A stretch of DNA of 64,000 bases from Glycine soja (GCF_004193775.1 NC_041008.1:4976731-5040730), one strand, 5' to 3'; shown: positions 36,444 through 50,375, numbered from the stretch's first letter. Program-made: numbers and translations. The notes: generated by a model not told the origin, from the sequence alone.

Positions 36444-37504
36444 GCTTAGGCATTTTTTTTCTCTCCTTTTGAGCAATTGCAGTTGCCAAACCCGTGAACA
36501 TTTGTCAATTGAGCCATTTTTTAAATTTTTTAAAAATAGTTTAGTATAATTTGTATAGCATTATATTATTATAAAATAAAATAGAAAACTTCTGAGCAAA
36601 TGAGCTGGAGGCATTTTTGTAACTTGCAAGGATGTTCTTCACATTATGACATTTAGAGGCAATTTACTTGAAGGCAAAAGGTGTATAGAGAAGCACACAT
36701 GTTACATAATACATTTTAGGCTTTTCATGTGAACCCTTAGCCATATCTGCTGTATTTTTTTTTCCGGGTCAAATGCTGTATTTGAATTGGCCTTTGCAAA
36801 ATTAAACCAAAATCGGATTGGTGTTCATTGGTCAGGACCATTTTTTCCTCTCAAAGCAATGTGTTATGGTTTTATTGAGTTAACTGTGTGGCCTAATTGG
36901 CTGTTCGATCGAAGTAACAAATTTTTTACTTCGTACTATTTTTTTTTTACAAATTGTAATACAAAATCCCAATCAAACATGCTGTTAATTTTTATCATAT
37001 TGTTTTATTTATTGTATAAAAAATACTGGGACTTATTGAATATATAAGACCCTATAAGTTATAATATGTATGGTTTTAGTTCTTGTAAAAAATGTTATGG
37101 TTTTATTTATTTTTATTTATTTGTTGTATATCAATTTAGAATATTATAATTAAATGTTTAAACTAAACTATGATGAATAAAAAAAACGTGCATTCAAAAA
37201 ACAAAATAAGAAATGTATTAGAAAACTTTAAAATTATATTAATATGCATTTAAATTTTATTACTTTAAAACATTTTTACAAATAATTAATTAATAATTTT
37301 AATATATATATTTAAATTAAAAAATTCATAATAATTTATTTAAAATAATGATTAAATGTAAAAAGTAATAGATATATTATTATATAAGTTTATTAAATTA
37401 ATATGTACTGGATAAATCAATGACTAAATGTATTATATTAATTCATAATAGTTTATTTATTTTTCCATTTCTAGTGCTTTGGTGAATTATTATTATTTCT
37501 AATT
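36444..37504. other. 3' flank of the ATX-like gene and AT-rich spacer
   Basis: 36444 to about 36780 probably contains the ATX 3' untranslated region, with AATAAA-like sequence near 36570 (ataaaataaaat). From about 37000 the DNA is low-complexity AT-rich. No gene recognised. Confidence 0.5.
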
Positions 37505-40500
37505 TTGTCTGTACAACGTGTAATTGTGAATGCTTAACGAGAAGGTTCGAAGAAGACATTTGGACAGAGATTGCTAAGTTTCTGGATGGAAAATCTCTGG
37601 TGATGGTGGCAGCCACAAGCCGATGGTTCCGCTGTGCTATTATGGATGACGGCATATGGAAGTTAGTGTCTGCGTGATCTTCAGGTCCCACCCCCGGAAC
37701 GCGTGGCATTCAGGTGGTGCAAGCTCTACACGTCAAGCTTTGGTAAGACCTCACCCTTTTTCAATGTTGTTCAATCAATCAAGTGCTACCGATTATCTTC
37801 GATTTTTGAAATTCAAATGAAATTTCAGATGGAAGTCACTCCTACATGTTCCCTCAACAACAGAAACACATTGGTTAGTTGGTTCTTTTGTTACCCACGC
37901 ATGTTTTGAATTTTCTTAACTGGATGCTAAACTCTCATATTCTAACTAAGAAAAAAGATTGTTAGTCATTTCTTTGAGAGATACCAAAGATAAATGATAG
38001 GAGAAAAGAAATAAGTGACTAATATGTTAGTAATGTGATGTAATGGAAAAGAAACAATTAGAAAGAAGAAAAAAAGATACAATGAGTGTGACTATTATTT
38101 ATTTTTTTATTCTTATTTCGTTTGACTTTTTTATTTATTTTGATTGTTATTTTATAATATGAAGTATTAAATATTTTTTTCTATTATATTCTTAATTATT
38201 TTTTGTGGAGTGAAAAAACTAAAAAAAAGAAATATACATGAAAGAAAATTTAATAAATAAGAGATACATTAGTAAATTGTATGATACTAATGAATGCATA
38301 TGTGTTGTAACAGAGGGAAGCACTAATAACTGACTTAAATAATAACCAACCAATCACTAACATAACAGCTGAAAACAACTCATTCTAAAGACTTGGTCAA
38401 TCAATTAGTAAAAAATAACAAATTAACAGATAATTGAAGTTCAACACTCTGTCTTGTATCAATGGTTGACAAGTCCAAGTTTCTGTCAATAGCTCAAACC
38501 TGCTCTCTGGAAGAGCTTTGGTGAATATATATGATAGCTGGTCTTCAGTCTTGTAGTACTTCAAGCACACTACACCATCCCTCAATACATCTCTAAAGAA
38601 GAATAATTTGATGCTGAAATGTTTCATGAAACACTGGATTTTTAGAGATGGCTATGGCTGCTTGATTGTCCACCATTACTTCAGTAGTTGTATCTTGCTC
38701 CAAGTGCAAATCAGTTAGTATTTTCCTTAGCCATAAGACTTGATTAACAGCTGCTGTGACTGCTATAAATTCTGTTTTAGTGGTTGATTGTGCGACAATT
38801 TCTTGTTTTTTGGAACACCAAGAGAACATCCTTGATCCAAACTAAAACAGTAGCCTGAGGTGCTTTTCATGTCATCTAAAGAACCTGTCCAATCACTATC
38901 AGAATAGTCTTACAACTTGAAATTTTGTGATTGACTGAATTTCATGCCATAATTTAAGGTCTCCGGGATATACCTCAGCACCCATTTTGCTGCTTTCAAA
39001 TGGGATTGTCTTGCACAATTCATGAATTTTGAAAGTATATTTACAACATACAAGATATCTGGTATATCTGGTCTTGTTGTTGAGAGAAACATTAAGCAAC
39101 CAATTAAACTTCTATAGAGTGCTTCTTCCACTTGTTCTGAACCATCATCCTTGCATAACTTCTCCTTTTGACACTTAGAAGTGTTCAGTGACCACTAACC
39201 ACTTCTAGCCCATTCTTTCTCCCGTGTTTCCGATTGTTTAGCTATGATGTAAATTCGTTTTGTAATTGTAGATCTTTTAGAATTTATCCAACCACTGATT
39301 GAGTCATTCTTATTATGCATTATATATTATTATTGAACTAAAACATAGTCTACTCAAATAAAAATGCGTTACAGGCAATTTCCAACTTCAACGTCGTAGA
39401 TTTAGAAAGTTATTAATGTTGTATCCTTTTTTATATTATGTACCATCAGATTGGATGCGTATTGGTGCCTTTTCATTTGATTCTTCTGTAGCCGTCCTGG
39501 CAGAGAGACTGACTCTTACGGGGAAGATGCAGAATGGAGACACCATGAAAAAGATGTTTCGGTCTCAAGGTTGTTGCGTGCTAGACAATGTTAAAACTGG
39601 AATCTGGATAGCTGGTAATTCCCAAGTTAACTTTTAGTATTTTGCACTAGGATTATCCTTGAAATGAGTTATGTCAACTTATTAGCTCATTTGTTTGTAA
39701 GATTCCCGGTTTGTGACCTCAATACTTGCGATGGTAATTTGAATACAATCCGAAGAGCCCTGCATATCCCCAATCCCTTTGTACTGCGATTGCCTTCTAT
39801 TTTGGCCAAGACAAATAACACTTCCGTGAATATACATCACTGATCACTGTGTTGTACAGCAAGGATTTGCCTTTTATAGTGAGGCTATATTAAACCGAAA
39901 TTGACAGGTTTCTCCTAATTATATAGGAACAATGCAGACTTTAGATACAAGGCACATAGAGCTATTCCCCTGTGAAGGCTTCCAAAATGGGAACTGGGAT
40001 TACCAGCTTGTAGGATCTCATGATATAAAAAAACGAGCAGATGGGGCTGCTGGCGCCATTTTTGACATGAAACACCTAGAGGATTCTTCAACTTCGGGTA
40101 AATCTTGATACTTCCAGTCAACTTACTTGGTAACTCAGGCAAATGTGTTCTTGAGAATAAACCACTGGTCTAGTGTCGGTGCATAAAGAGATCACCTTCT
40201 GTTTAGCACTATGGAATCAGAAATATTTGAAAATTGTGTTTTGTGTATAGTTTCAATTACAGATAGGTGATTTAACTCCAGCGAAGAGTGAATTCATAGA
40301 TATTTCAAAAATGAATTTCAATAAGAATATTATGTCTCAGAATGATTATTGGTCTAGGTTTTGAGTATTTCAGGAAATTACTTCATGTTCTAGTCTTTTT
40401 TATTGCCTACTATTTTATAGAAGACAGTTAAGTCATGGCCTTAACACATGAAACAATCTGTTTTGATTTCTAAATTCAATGGCGGCTGTATTTGATTACA

Positions 40501-40924
40501 AGTCATGGATTGGGAGAGCAAATGACTGGCAACCCAAGGCAATGATTGATTTCCATGTCGTAGCTGTGAACACTAATTTACAAGAAAATGAAGGTAAGAA
40601 GCTTTCTTCTTTACAGCTTTTGCATTCTGTATCAATTACTTGAAAGAATCTCGGCAACCTTGAATCCCAGACTTCTTATTTTGTCCTTAGAAATTTCACT
40701 GGCCTGTTTAGTAGTAACTCATTTTTACATCTTTGCTTTGCCTATGCTTCAATATTGAAGTTCTTTAGTTCAGTCCCAATTGATTTTTCTTATACAATTT
40801 TTTTTCCAAGCTTTTCCCTTCTTGTTCTTCGATTCATGAAGGTCTCCATGTGAAATACCAGGCTATGAGGGCAGGAACCAATGGAGAAATTGTTTCTATT
40901 AGAATCACTCAACAGCTCCTGTGA
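37505..40924 (+). pseudogene. Broken F-box gene, RMF/At3g61730-like
   Basis: Intact relatives are SCF ubiquitin-ligase substrate receptors; Arabidopsis RMF affects male fertility. Exon-like pieces: ~37505-37742 (LTRRFEEDIWTEIAKFLDG, the F-box), 37829-37873, 39450-39614 (DWMRIGAFSFDSSVAVLAE), 39686-39733, 39927-40097, 40486-40593 (VFDYKSWIGRANDWQPKAM), 40842-40924 ending ITQQLL and stop. Phases fit between pieces, so this is a diverged copy of a real multi-exon gene and not a processed copy. Lesions: no start or 5' exon (in-frame TGA just upstream); a frame change near 37666-37669 after IWKLV, best explained by loss of two bases, giving an early TGA; and the 40486 exon preceded by GG instead of AG. 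The 1.58-kb intron 37874-39449 holds an antisense copia fragment. An active allele elsewhere in the genome is likely. Confidence 0.85.
38397..39190 (-). mobile_element. Decayed Ty1/copia retrotransposon fragment (end of reverse transcriptase plus RNase H)
   Basis: Minus-strand translations give the C-terminal copia polyprotein in order: LYRSLIGCLMFLSTTRPDI, then YVVNILSKFM and LKAAKWVLRYI; in another frame DSDWTGSLDDMKSTSGY; then MFSWCSKKQEIVAQSTTKTE with VMVDNQAAIAISKNPVFH; then YYKTEDQLSYIFTKALPESR. At least two frameshifts separate these parts. Gag, protease, integrase and a clear LTR pair are absent. The fragment is antisense inside an intron of the F-box pseudogene and is not capable of transposition. 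Confidence 0.88.
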
Positions 40925-41528
40925 TTCAACTCTACTAACCTTTCTTTGAGAGGGGCAGGGGTTGGGTAGTTCTTTCCTAACTTTTGAAATGTCTTCTTGG
41001 CATTATTATACAAGAGTACACTCTTGGACTCGAAAACAATTATTCTATAATCCATTAATTTCCTATATGTAGTTTAAACATTGAAAGCCGATGACAAATA
41101 ATAGTAGTGTTTCCGAATGAAAAGTTGCAAATTGGTGATGACCAAGCATTTTTTTTTCTATGCAAGTATAGAAAGTATTCTATAGATCTTGATGCATCTG
41201 CTTCCGTGAAATTGAATGATTTGTGCAGTGTGCTGGAAACAAACTAATGAAAGCCAAATAGTACTTAAATGATCTGGTGAGGAACTTTGGGTTTTGAATA
41301 TTCTCCCCCTCAAAGGCTGATATGACAAGAACAAGAATTATATTATAATGTTCTTTAAGTCATACCTTCTATATATCTCTATTAGTTAATTGCACTATAC
41401 CAATAAATAATACAATATGACTTTCAAAATTGCTTTTAAAATTGGATAGACTTTGAGATTAAAATGCGGTTTCTTCTTATAACCTGGTCCGATCCCTTAC
41501 TACCTCAGACTTGTTCATCTGAAAAACA
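40925..41528. other. Spacer and putative promoter of the ATL21-like gene
   Basis: AT-rich sequence between the F-box pseudogene stop and the ATL21-like start. No coding similarity and no repeat with clear boundaries. The ATL21 transcription start should lie in its last 200 bases, but no TATA box can be assigned with confidence. Confidence 0.45.
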
Positions 41529-44040
41529 ATGGGCATCTTGGAAGTCCTTTTTCCCTTCTTCGTCTTTCCTGTCATATATGCTGTTGCTACCTCAAATGAT
41601 TGTCAATTTTCCGTATGTGGCAACAATAGTGTCCTTATTCGTTTCCCCTTTCAACTAGATGGTGATCGAAATCCTTATTGTGGCTATCCTGGTTTCAACT
41701 TAACTTGTACGAATAATAGCAAAACAGTGCTAAAACTTCCATACTCTGGTGCATTCTATGTGCGCAGCATCAACTACCTCACACAAAAGATACAAGTCTA
41801 CGACCCTGATGATTGCCTCCCCAAACGTCTTTTGACCCTCAATGTCTCAGGTTCTCCTTTCATTCCCACTTTTACTCGTGACTACACCTTCTTAAGCTGC
41901 CCATTTCAGAACGCAGGGTCACAATTCATTCCCATAGACTGCCTCAGTAATTCCACAAATTTTGTATCAGCTGTCCCTACTCTAAACTTGACCAATCCAT
42001 TGCCTGAGTCTTGCAATGTTATTACAAGGGTTTCAGTCCCAGTTTCAGGGCCAGAGCAACAATATGAGGAGAATCACAGAGATGAGCTTAGTGAAGATCT
42101 TCGATTAACTTGGGATAGACCTGACTGCAGATATTGTGAATCGGGACAGCAATTGTGTGGATTTGATCCAGATAACAACGGTCAACTCTTCTGTTTTCCT
42201 GGTTACCAAACAGGTAAATATGTTCTACCATCTTCAATATGCATTTCCATAAACTTCATACACCACGGCATGTATTTAGAAACTCTAGATGACCTAACAT
42301 TATAAAAAACTTCAAAAAAAAATAAAGAAAAATTTATAATAACTCAAGTGATATATTATCACACGAGCTGTTTATCATAGGTGGCCACATGAATTTACTG
42401 GGTATTATTAGAAATATTTTGGTCAATGGTTTTACGTCGGTATTATTAGTAACATTATAAAATATTTTGTTTGTTTATATACTTTATAGTTTATACCAGT
42501 TGACTTCATGATTTGATTTGCTTGTTGTCATTAAATTAAAAATTAGTACAAAACAACGCGAGGCAGTAGAGAACTGTAATTTGTGCATACTAATTCAAAG
42601 GTCTAGTTATCTTCACTTATAAGGCAGATGTCTGGTATGTCAATCCTTTTTATTCAATTACTCGGTACTCGTTAGATTTTAGAGTAAATTAAAACAACTT
42701 TTTTTTTTTTTTTTGGTGAGGACTTTATTTTAGTTATTTCACGTTACTTCCTGAATTTTTTAAAACCGTACACCAAGTACCAAAAACCTTAGTTTTTTTT
42801 TTTATATATATAACTAAACATTAGTTTCCGTTCCTAAAAAAATATTTTCCACATTAACCATGAATTCTTAAGACTCAATTCATTAATAAGTTAGCTACCG
42901 ATTTAAGTTGACATGAATTGCAGGTGACGTGCAATAGAGGGCGCTAGCTAGTTGGAAATTTGTTTTGCCCTTTATTACTAGTAGGAAAAACCAAAAACTC
43001 TTTAAGGATTTATTTAATTTGAGAATTTTTTTTATTTCGTATTCATCTAAATAATCACAATAATGTGATCAATTTTTATTTTTATTTTTAATTTTCAAAG
43101 TTTTGTATAAAAAATACCTTAAAAGTTACAATATATAAAAAAAAATATAAAGTCAAAATAAACTAATATTTTTTATAAAAAAAGAAATAAAAAAATTCTT
43201 AAACTGATCGAACAACCTTCACTTAAGATACTGTCAAATTAGCTTTATATTTTGACATATGCTGGCTGGATGGGTGACTTAAGAATTTGAGTGATCATAT
43301 ATATATATACATATCAAACACTATGTTACTATTTATTATTTCTCTTTTACCTTTTTTTTTAACACGTTATATTTCTTATTAAAACTCTATTTTCTCTACT
43401 CTGTTAACTATTATTTTTCTTTTATACTTTTTTATCACCTTTTATTGCCTATTATATCTCTATTTAGTGTTAATTAGTTTTTTAGTGCATGCCCACCAAT
43501 CTTTTTCTTAAGAATTTGCATCCTTGTTCTTTCTATCAACATTATTATAGATTAACGTGAACCGTGTTAGCTCAAATCTGACCTATACTAGCTTCAATAT
43601 TCTCAGTTACTTCAAGACGTGGAGCCCAAGTTTTCAGAATCATCACATTTTGCATTGCTGGACCAGCAGCAGTCATTGCAATAGTGATGGCATGCTGTGT
43701 GTGCTACAAGGACAGACTAACCAACAGGTCTGCACTTGCAGCTACAATATCGCCGGTGCCACAAATCGCAACCACGGGTCTCGACGAGTCCACGATCGAG
43801 TCCTACGAGAAGATGGTGGTCGGAGAGAGTCGACGAGTTCCTGGACCCAACAACAATGGATGCTGTTGGATATGCTTGTCGGAGTACAACAGCAAAGAGA
43901 CAATAAGATTGATTCCTGAATGCAAACACTGCTTCCATGCAGACTGCATAGACGAGTGGCTTCGAATAAACACCACATGCCCAGTTTGCCGCAACTCTCC
44001 CTCCCCTTCTCCTCTTCATGTTACGTCCATTGACCCCTAA
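41529..44040 (+). CDS. ATL21-like: RING-H2 E3 ubiquitin ligase with GUB_WAK domain, ATL21-like
   Basis: Predicted membrane-anchored E3 ligase. Exons 41529-42213 and 43607-44040 (1,119 nt, 372 aa), frame kept across a 1.39-kb GT-AG intron. A cleavable signal peptide (residues 1-22, [18 protein letters not shown]) is followed by the cysteine-rich GUB_WAK wall-associated domain ([28 protein letters not shown]) with several N-glycosylation sequons. One membrane span lies at ~240-262 ([18 protein letters not shown]). The cytosolic RING-H2 at ~315-356 has all eight metal ligands: [17 protein letters not shown]. The start at 41529 is preferred over the out-of-frame ATG at 41464 because it opens on the signal peptide. 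The acceptor before 43607 (TCTCAG) is preferred to an AG further in; both would keep frame. Ligand and substrate are unknown. Confidence 0.9.
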
Positions 44041-45749
44041 GTCATCAAGGATAATTTCCTTTGCCGAATCATATTCTAAGTAAACATGCATTAACAACTA
44101 TTGTATATATATACACATGTATATACATTCAATGTGTGAGACTTCAAACGAAAAATGTGTCGGTTAATTATGATTACAAGGGAACTTGTTTCAGATTTTA
44201 AGGACTAATTAAGTTTAGTTATTTAACTTTTTTATATTCTAATTTTTAGTTCTTCAAATTTATTTTGATAATTTTTAATCTTCTATTGACTTTCTAGTCA
44301 ACATTTTTAGTTTTTTTATTTTTAGTTTCTCATTTACTTTTATTGTTTAAGATTAATCTTTATTTTGCTAATTTTTAGTTCATTATTTATTTTATATTTG
44401 AAACTAATTTTAAATAATAGAAATAAACAAAAGACAAAAAATGAACAATTTTTTTAAAAGGAACTAATTAAGAACGCTGACAAAAATTAATGCATGATTA
44501 AAAGTTGTAAAAAAAAATTGAGGGTTATATACACACATGTACACACGTGTATATATTTTTATTTTTACAATTATTTTTATAAAAATGTAGATATCTTAAT
44601 CATGTTTAACTAAATATATAAAGACTAAAAATATTTTTTTTCTTTCTGATTTTACCCCTTTGTAGGACCAGCCCTGAACCCTATTTGGAGGTGTGATAAC
44701 ACAGGATTCACGACTAAAAGGGATCCAAAGTTTTTTTAAAAAAATTATAGTCATGTAATATTTTTTTTTATATTATTTAGGTTATGTTTATAATTATTAT
44801 TTTATTTTATGTCTTTTTTTTTCAAATTAAGATGTGACATCTAATTCAAAAATATTTTTATATTGATTGTTAATTATTTTTTTTTGGATATTACCTTTAT
44901 AAGTTCATACCAAGATTTAGTTTATTTTTATTACCAAACAAGATTTAGTTTTGTGTGACATGTCAACATATATTTGATCTATGATAATAAACTTTAAATA
45001 TTTCTTGTTAATAAAATAAGAAACAACCAAAAACTCAAATTAAAACAATAACGATCAAAATAAACCATTTTCTCCAAGAAATAAAATATAAAATTTAATT
45101 AATTTATAAATATATAAGCTAAATGTGATAAATTTCTCAGGTCTTTACACAAACTTGTAAAACACTAAAACTTACTAGAAAAAATATAGATTTAAAAAAT
45201 GTCTATCTTTTTAAATGAGAATTCGGTATTTTGGAAGGTGAGAATAAAGTCAAATTTATCACACCAACTCATCTCGTTATCATGTCTATCTTATATATAA
45301 ATATTTATGTTATGTAATTTTTAAAAAATAAATTGAATGAAAAATGATAATATAAGAATAAATTGAATAAAAAATGTGACATCATTTTGAGATTTATTAA
45401 AATGATCTTATTCATTTAATGTAAGAAAATATGTAATTTTTATAAAATTGTGAGTCTACTTTTTTTTATATATAATATATATTTATATTTTTGACTACTT
45501 AAATATAAAATGGTCCAAATTAATTTTTCGGCATGGACCCATGAAATATCAGGTCCGCCTGCCCGTTGTGAGGTAAATAAGTTGGTGCTTTGTTTTTGTG
45601 GGATGTGGGTCAACTTTGCTGTTTACAGTTTAGTTAGTAGTTGGTGATAATTAAATAATCAATTATGAAACACGTATAGCTATTTCTGTAACAAAATTCT
45701 TCATCTATATTCTGAAGTTACAATCATGCTAATTAGATCCTATAGACCA
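44041..45749. other. AT-rich spacer between convergent ATL21-like and ALG11 genes
   Basis: Contains the 3' flanks of both genes. Around 44200-44470 the text cycles through 'tttttagttc', 'aatttttagttt' and 'attttgataattttt' phrases typical of decayed repeat DNA in this window. (AT)-rich strings at 44105-44130 and 44525-44560 share 'tatacacacatgtacacac'. No gene recognised. Confidence 0.5.
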
Positions 45750-48700
45750 TCACCTAGAAATATGACACAGGATAGGATGCACTGCAGCTTTGAAGTCATC
45801 ATAAAACCTCTGCTCGGAAAACCTCCCTGCCCGTCTCCTTGCAGCTGCAGCCATCTTAAGTCTCTCCATCTCCGGCATCGATACAATTCTCACCATGGCA
45901 TCTGCATATTCTTCAACACTGCAGGCAAGAAATCCTGTCTGCTGTCCTTCTTCATCTAATACAATGTCCATTTTTGGGCCAGCAGAATTATGAGCTGAAA
46001 AACAAACATTACTAGAATAATTAATGTGTAAAAGCAGTCACGGTAGAGGGAAAAAAAAAGGCATAATTACTAAAGGGTGAAATTGCAAAGCAAACCCACC
46101 AATTGGAATGGCACCAGCAGCCATGTATTCTACCACACTAATGCCAAAATGCTCATCTGTCATTGAATGAATGCCAGCAACAGCACCCCCTAAAAGTCCC
46201 ACCAAATCTCTGTAGGTTTAATGCAATCATCAAATATATGATTAGTAGAACAGCATTTAAAATTAAGGTTCTAAAAGTACAAGATAACCTATTTGATTGA
46301 CAAATTCAAAAAGGAATTCATGTGATAAAAGTGATTAAATATTTTTAGTGAAAGACTTATTAGTCGTTTATCCAGACGTAATTAATTCAAATCCCAATTA
46401 ACAATACATGCAACTGACTTCTTTTTTTTATTAGGTCAGGTGGTCTCCGAGCTACATAATGTCCATTGCAAGTAACACCCATACTCTCAGTCCAGTCAAA
46501 GGCTAATTGACACCATGTATAAAGGATTTACAAGCAGAGTCCTTCCAGCCCTATCAACTTGGCTATAGATCTTTATGATTGAAAATTTTAATGCACTTTA
46601 GAGGAGCCAATGAGCCATGCCCAACCATTAAAAGTTCAGGAAAAGTACCAAAAAGATGAATGAACCGTATAGCAATTGTAAGGCCTCAGTTAATTGCTAA
46701 TAAATTTCCCAAACAATGTAAGCGGCGTTTGACTTTGACAGATGATATTAGATTAATTGATATGAATAAACCAATTATAGTTCCAAGTTTGAAATTTTCC
46801 ACAAATTCTACAATCTGAAGCATAATGTTAATTAAGATCCAAATAAACTATAGTTTATACTTTGCAAGAGAAGGTTACCACACTTACACTTTGCAAGCCA
46901 TGCTAGTTCAACAAAAGAAAATTGACAAGTTTATCTCACAAGAATAATCTAGTCTAAGAGACATAATTAGTTCTTTGAAATTGTCAAATACCCTTCAAAG
47001 TTATAACAGACTAAGGAGTAACCCTTATGCATAATTTTTGTATGCCAGTCTACTTGTCAAAATACTAAGGATTCCAACTTCAAGTTCCAACAAATTGGTG
47101 CGATGGAACCGAAAATGCTAAGATGCTTAATAGGTGAGGAAATGTAATATTAGAGAAAGAAGAAATACACTTAAAGGGAGGGGTAGTTTCAAATAGAAGT
47201 TAAAATAATAAGCTCCTCTAAGTTACAGTTCTAACAGATATAAAAATGCTGTAACAAGAAGTAATGAGAAAAGTCAAGAGAATCAAGGAGAATAAAATAA
47301 TTTGAATGAGAAAATGACAATGAGTGGAAGTATTTCAGATTAGGGTGCAATAGTGTAGGATACCAACTGGAGGGGGATCCATCAACTTGAATTCGTTCTA
47401 TACAGACTTAACCTTCCTACTTCAAAAATTTAGATTAAGGATTCTAACTTGCTTTTAGAAATTAAAATATTGATCACATCCATATGTCTATCCAGCATAA
47501 CTAATTACATAAACAATAGTTGTATAAAAGTAATCCAATCATACACATTATAATGCCAGTAATGCTGGTTATTATACATCTAAGAAGTAGATGAACAAAT
47601 AAGGTGGATAATCCGGTTAAAGACAAATATTCTTTCTAAGCAGTGAGATTTACGAGATTTAGGAGTTTGAGTGAGGAAAAATATCCGTTCAGGTTTTTAA
47701 CATACCTGAACTATCAATGCGAAGTACATGCTTATACCTAAACTAATCAATAGTAGCCTAATGTACATGAACTTGAGAGTGACACAAGACATTTATGACT
47801 AGAAATTTGAAACACTTTGAAGTTTCACTGAAGTTTCTTTAATTGATTGGTACATAATCCAATTGATTATCAAAAGTATAATAATAAATAAGAACAAATA
47901 ATCAATGTTGAGTTAGCACTCAATGCTAATTGCTAGCTGGACTGACAAATACCATATACCATTAACTAAGAAATAAAAGGTATGCATTCTACAGAATATA
48001 ACTTTTTAAAATATTTTATTCTGCAGATAAAGTGTTTTTTATGATCATTAGAAGGAGGGGGGAAGAGTCTGGAAATCCACTGGTGCTAACCTGTATGTTA
48101 CATTCTTATGAAATTCCATGTGTTCATTCACATTCAGCTCGATTGCTTTCTCTTTTAACATTTGAAGTCTGTCTTCATCTGATTTATTTCTACAGCTACC
48201 CACAATTTGGAACTTAGGTTTTGGCAAGCTAGGATCTAATCTCTTAATGGCAGCTGAAAAAGCCTCAAGTTGGAGAGTGTGTGCCTACATTTGAATAAAA
48301 AATATCAAACTGGTTTAATCAACAAAACACAGGCTCAAATGAGCCAAATAAAAAGGTTGTACCTCTTGTTCACAAGAGTTGAAAAGAGTATGCCCACCTT
48401 CTCCGGTCGAAATTGTGCAACAGATATTAATACTGGAATTTCTGCTGATCGTTCCAAGGGAAGTACCTGCCCATATTGCTTACTTGTTAGAATCCATTGG
48501 TGATTACCAAACTAGGTAAAACAATCACACACACACACACAGTATCACCCTCATATTACTTGCGGACACTAAATTCAAGTTTTAAACATTTGGTAAATAA
48601 ACATACTACACCGGGAGGAAACATAGAAGAAACAGACTGTAAGAGATTCAATGACACAAAGTAACATGCAATACAGGAAAGTTATCCCTCTAACTAAAAC

Positions 48701-50375
48701 AAATATGGAAAAGAGGAACTTGACAACATAACAACGATTGTAGGACAACAAAGAACCAATTGCAAACCTGGAGTCCTGAAGTATCACAAGGAGGATAAAC
48801 TCGCTTAATACGGTCAGGAAATCTCCAAAGATTTTCAATATGGGATTTAGTCCAAGATGAATTGACCATAGCTAGGTGTGCACAAGATCCTACAAATCCA
48901 TACAAGCAGCTGAATACTGTATAATAGACTATTTTGCACCTTGAAAGCCAAACACTGCAAGAAAATAACTGTTAGACTCCTTAAAATATGAAAGAGGTAA
49001 AATAAAGTGTGAATTTAGTGTATATTATAGCATAGAAGCGTGTATGCAGTGAAGGGGAAGGGGAAGTATGGAGAAGGTGAATTTTCATATATAAAGACTT
49101 CAACTTTACCAAATTCCATACCAAAATACTATTTAAAAAATCAATTCCCTTCTATACCCTCACCCTCAAAACAATTTGGATAGGCTATAATATTCAAATC
49201 AATGAAATACTGAAAAGAAAGAACCAATAACATCATTAACAAGTGAGGAATACTTGTGAAGTATGACTAAACTAGAAGTGACAAAAACATACAAAATCCA
49301 AAAGTTAGAAATGAAACCTTTTTGTAATTAAGGCATCGTTATTATACATGAAGCTGCGCTGACGAACGCGAGCTAGCATGTCTGAGCTGATAGTAGGATA
49401 ATGAGTATAGCAAATAACTTTGCATCCAAACAACCGAGCAAGTGGATATGTAAAAGCATATCCACTTGTGTCAAAGTAATATATTGGGGTAAACTTGCAC
49501 AAAGCCTCCCATGCAAGATACACAGAACCCAGACTTTGACCAATCATTGTAAAGTGCGGATAAGTAGTTTCTTCTATCCACTTTCTCTTGTACAAATGAA
49601 CCACCTGAGAATTATTAAGGACAATATATATATACACACAGGTTATTAAGCTTTGAAACAAATCAAGTAGATTCTAGCACAATAGGTGCCAAATTGCTAC
49701 TTACCATTGCAACAATTATTTGTTTACTTTATATAAGCCAATAATCATTCATATACAATCCCCTCAACTCAATACTTTAGTCCTAATCCACTCTTTCTTT
49801 AACAAAACACAAAAGCCACAGCTCATTTTATTCCTGAAATTATGAGTGCATTGAGTACCGAACCAACGGCCAGGGACTAATTAACAGCTAAAATAACAAT
49901 CAAGGTAGACTAGTATTCTAACATGCACTAAAACTAAATCCGTCAATGAATCTAGACAAGTATTCTAGGCTCCAAGGTTTTAAAAAATGGTCCGCGACCG
50001 TGATTTGGGTCTGCAACCACAATTGGGACCGCATTAATCCGCAATTTGCCGGGATACCAACAATTCCAATAAGAGAAAAGAAGGTACCTTTGGAGGAGAG
50101 AGGAGAGCGACCCCAAAGCGATCGAGGGCACGAGCCATGAGCGATTGAGGGGTGGCGTCATGATCTCCGGTGTACACGTAGCAATCAAGGTCGGGGCTCT
50201 CCTCCTGGATACCTCTGACGGCGCACCACAGCACCCTCTCCCCGCCGCCACCGTCGTTGGTGTACGGATGGAAGAACGCCACGGCCCTCTTCCTCCGCCG
50301 CCTGCCGTTGATTGGGCCAATGCAAAGTCCCGCAAGTATGGCAGTGATGAGCGCAGTGATGATCATCGTCAACAT
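45750..50375 (-). CDS. ALG11: ALG11, GDP-mannose-dependent alpha-1,2-mannosyltransferase of dolichol-linked oligosaccharide synthesis, complete
   Basis: Adds the fourth and fifth mannoses, alpha-1,2-linked, to Man3GlcNAc2-PP-dolichol on the cytosolic face of the ER, for N-glycosylation (LEW3 in Arabidopsis). Exons on the minus strand: 50375-50088, 49604-49318, 48954-48768, 48466-48398, 48284-48091, 46209-46100, 45994-45750; 1,380 nt, 459 aa, close to the Arabidopsis length. The N-terminus is a membrane anchor ([16 protein letters not shown]) followed by a basic run and [20 protein letters not shown], the ALG11 N-terminal glycosyltransferase signature. The middle exon carries [19 protein letters not shown] and YTHYPTIS. 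The C-terminal half has the family-4 (GT-B) motif [19 protein letters not shown], whose paired glutamates (E-x7-E) contact the donor. All borders are GT-AG; the longest intron is 48090-46210 (1.88 kb). A Met three codons in (50366) is an alternative start. No defects seen. Confidence 0.95.

Noticed and set aside
43557..43919. 120-codon plus-strand frame and antisense frames over the ATL21-like second exon
   Set aside because: These are shadows of the RING-H2 coding frame, which has all eight metal ligands in the correct frame.
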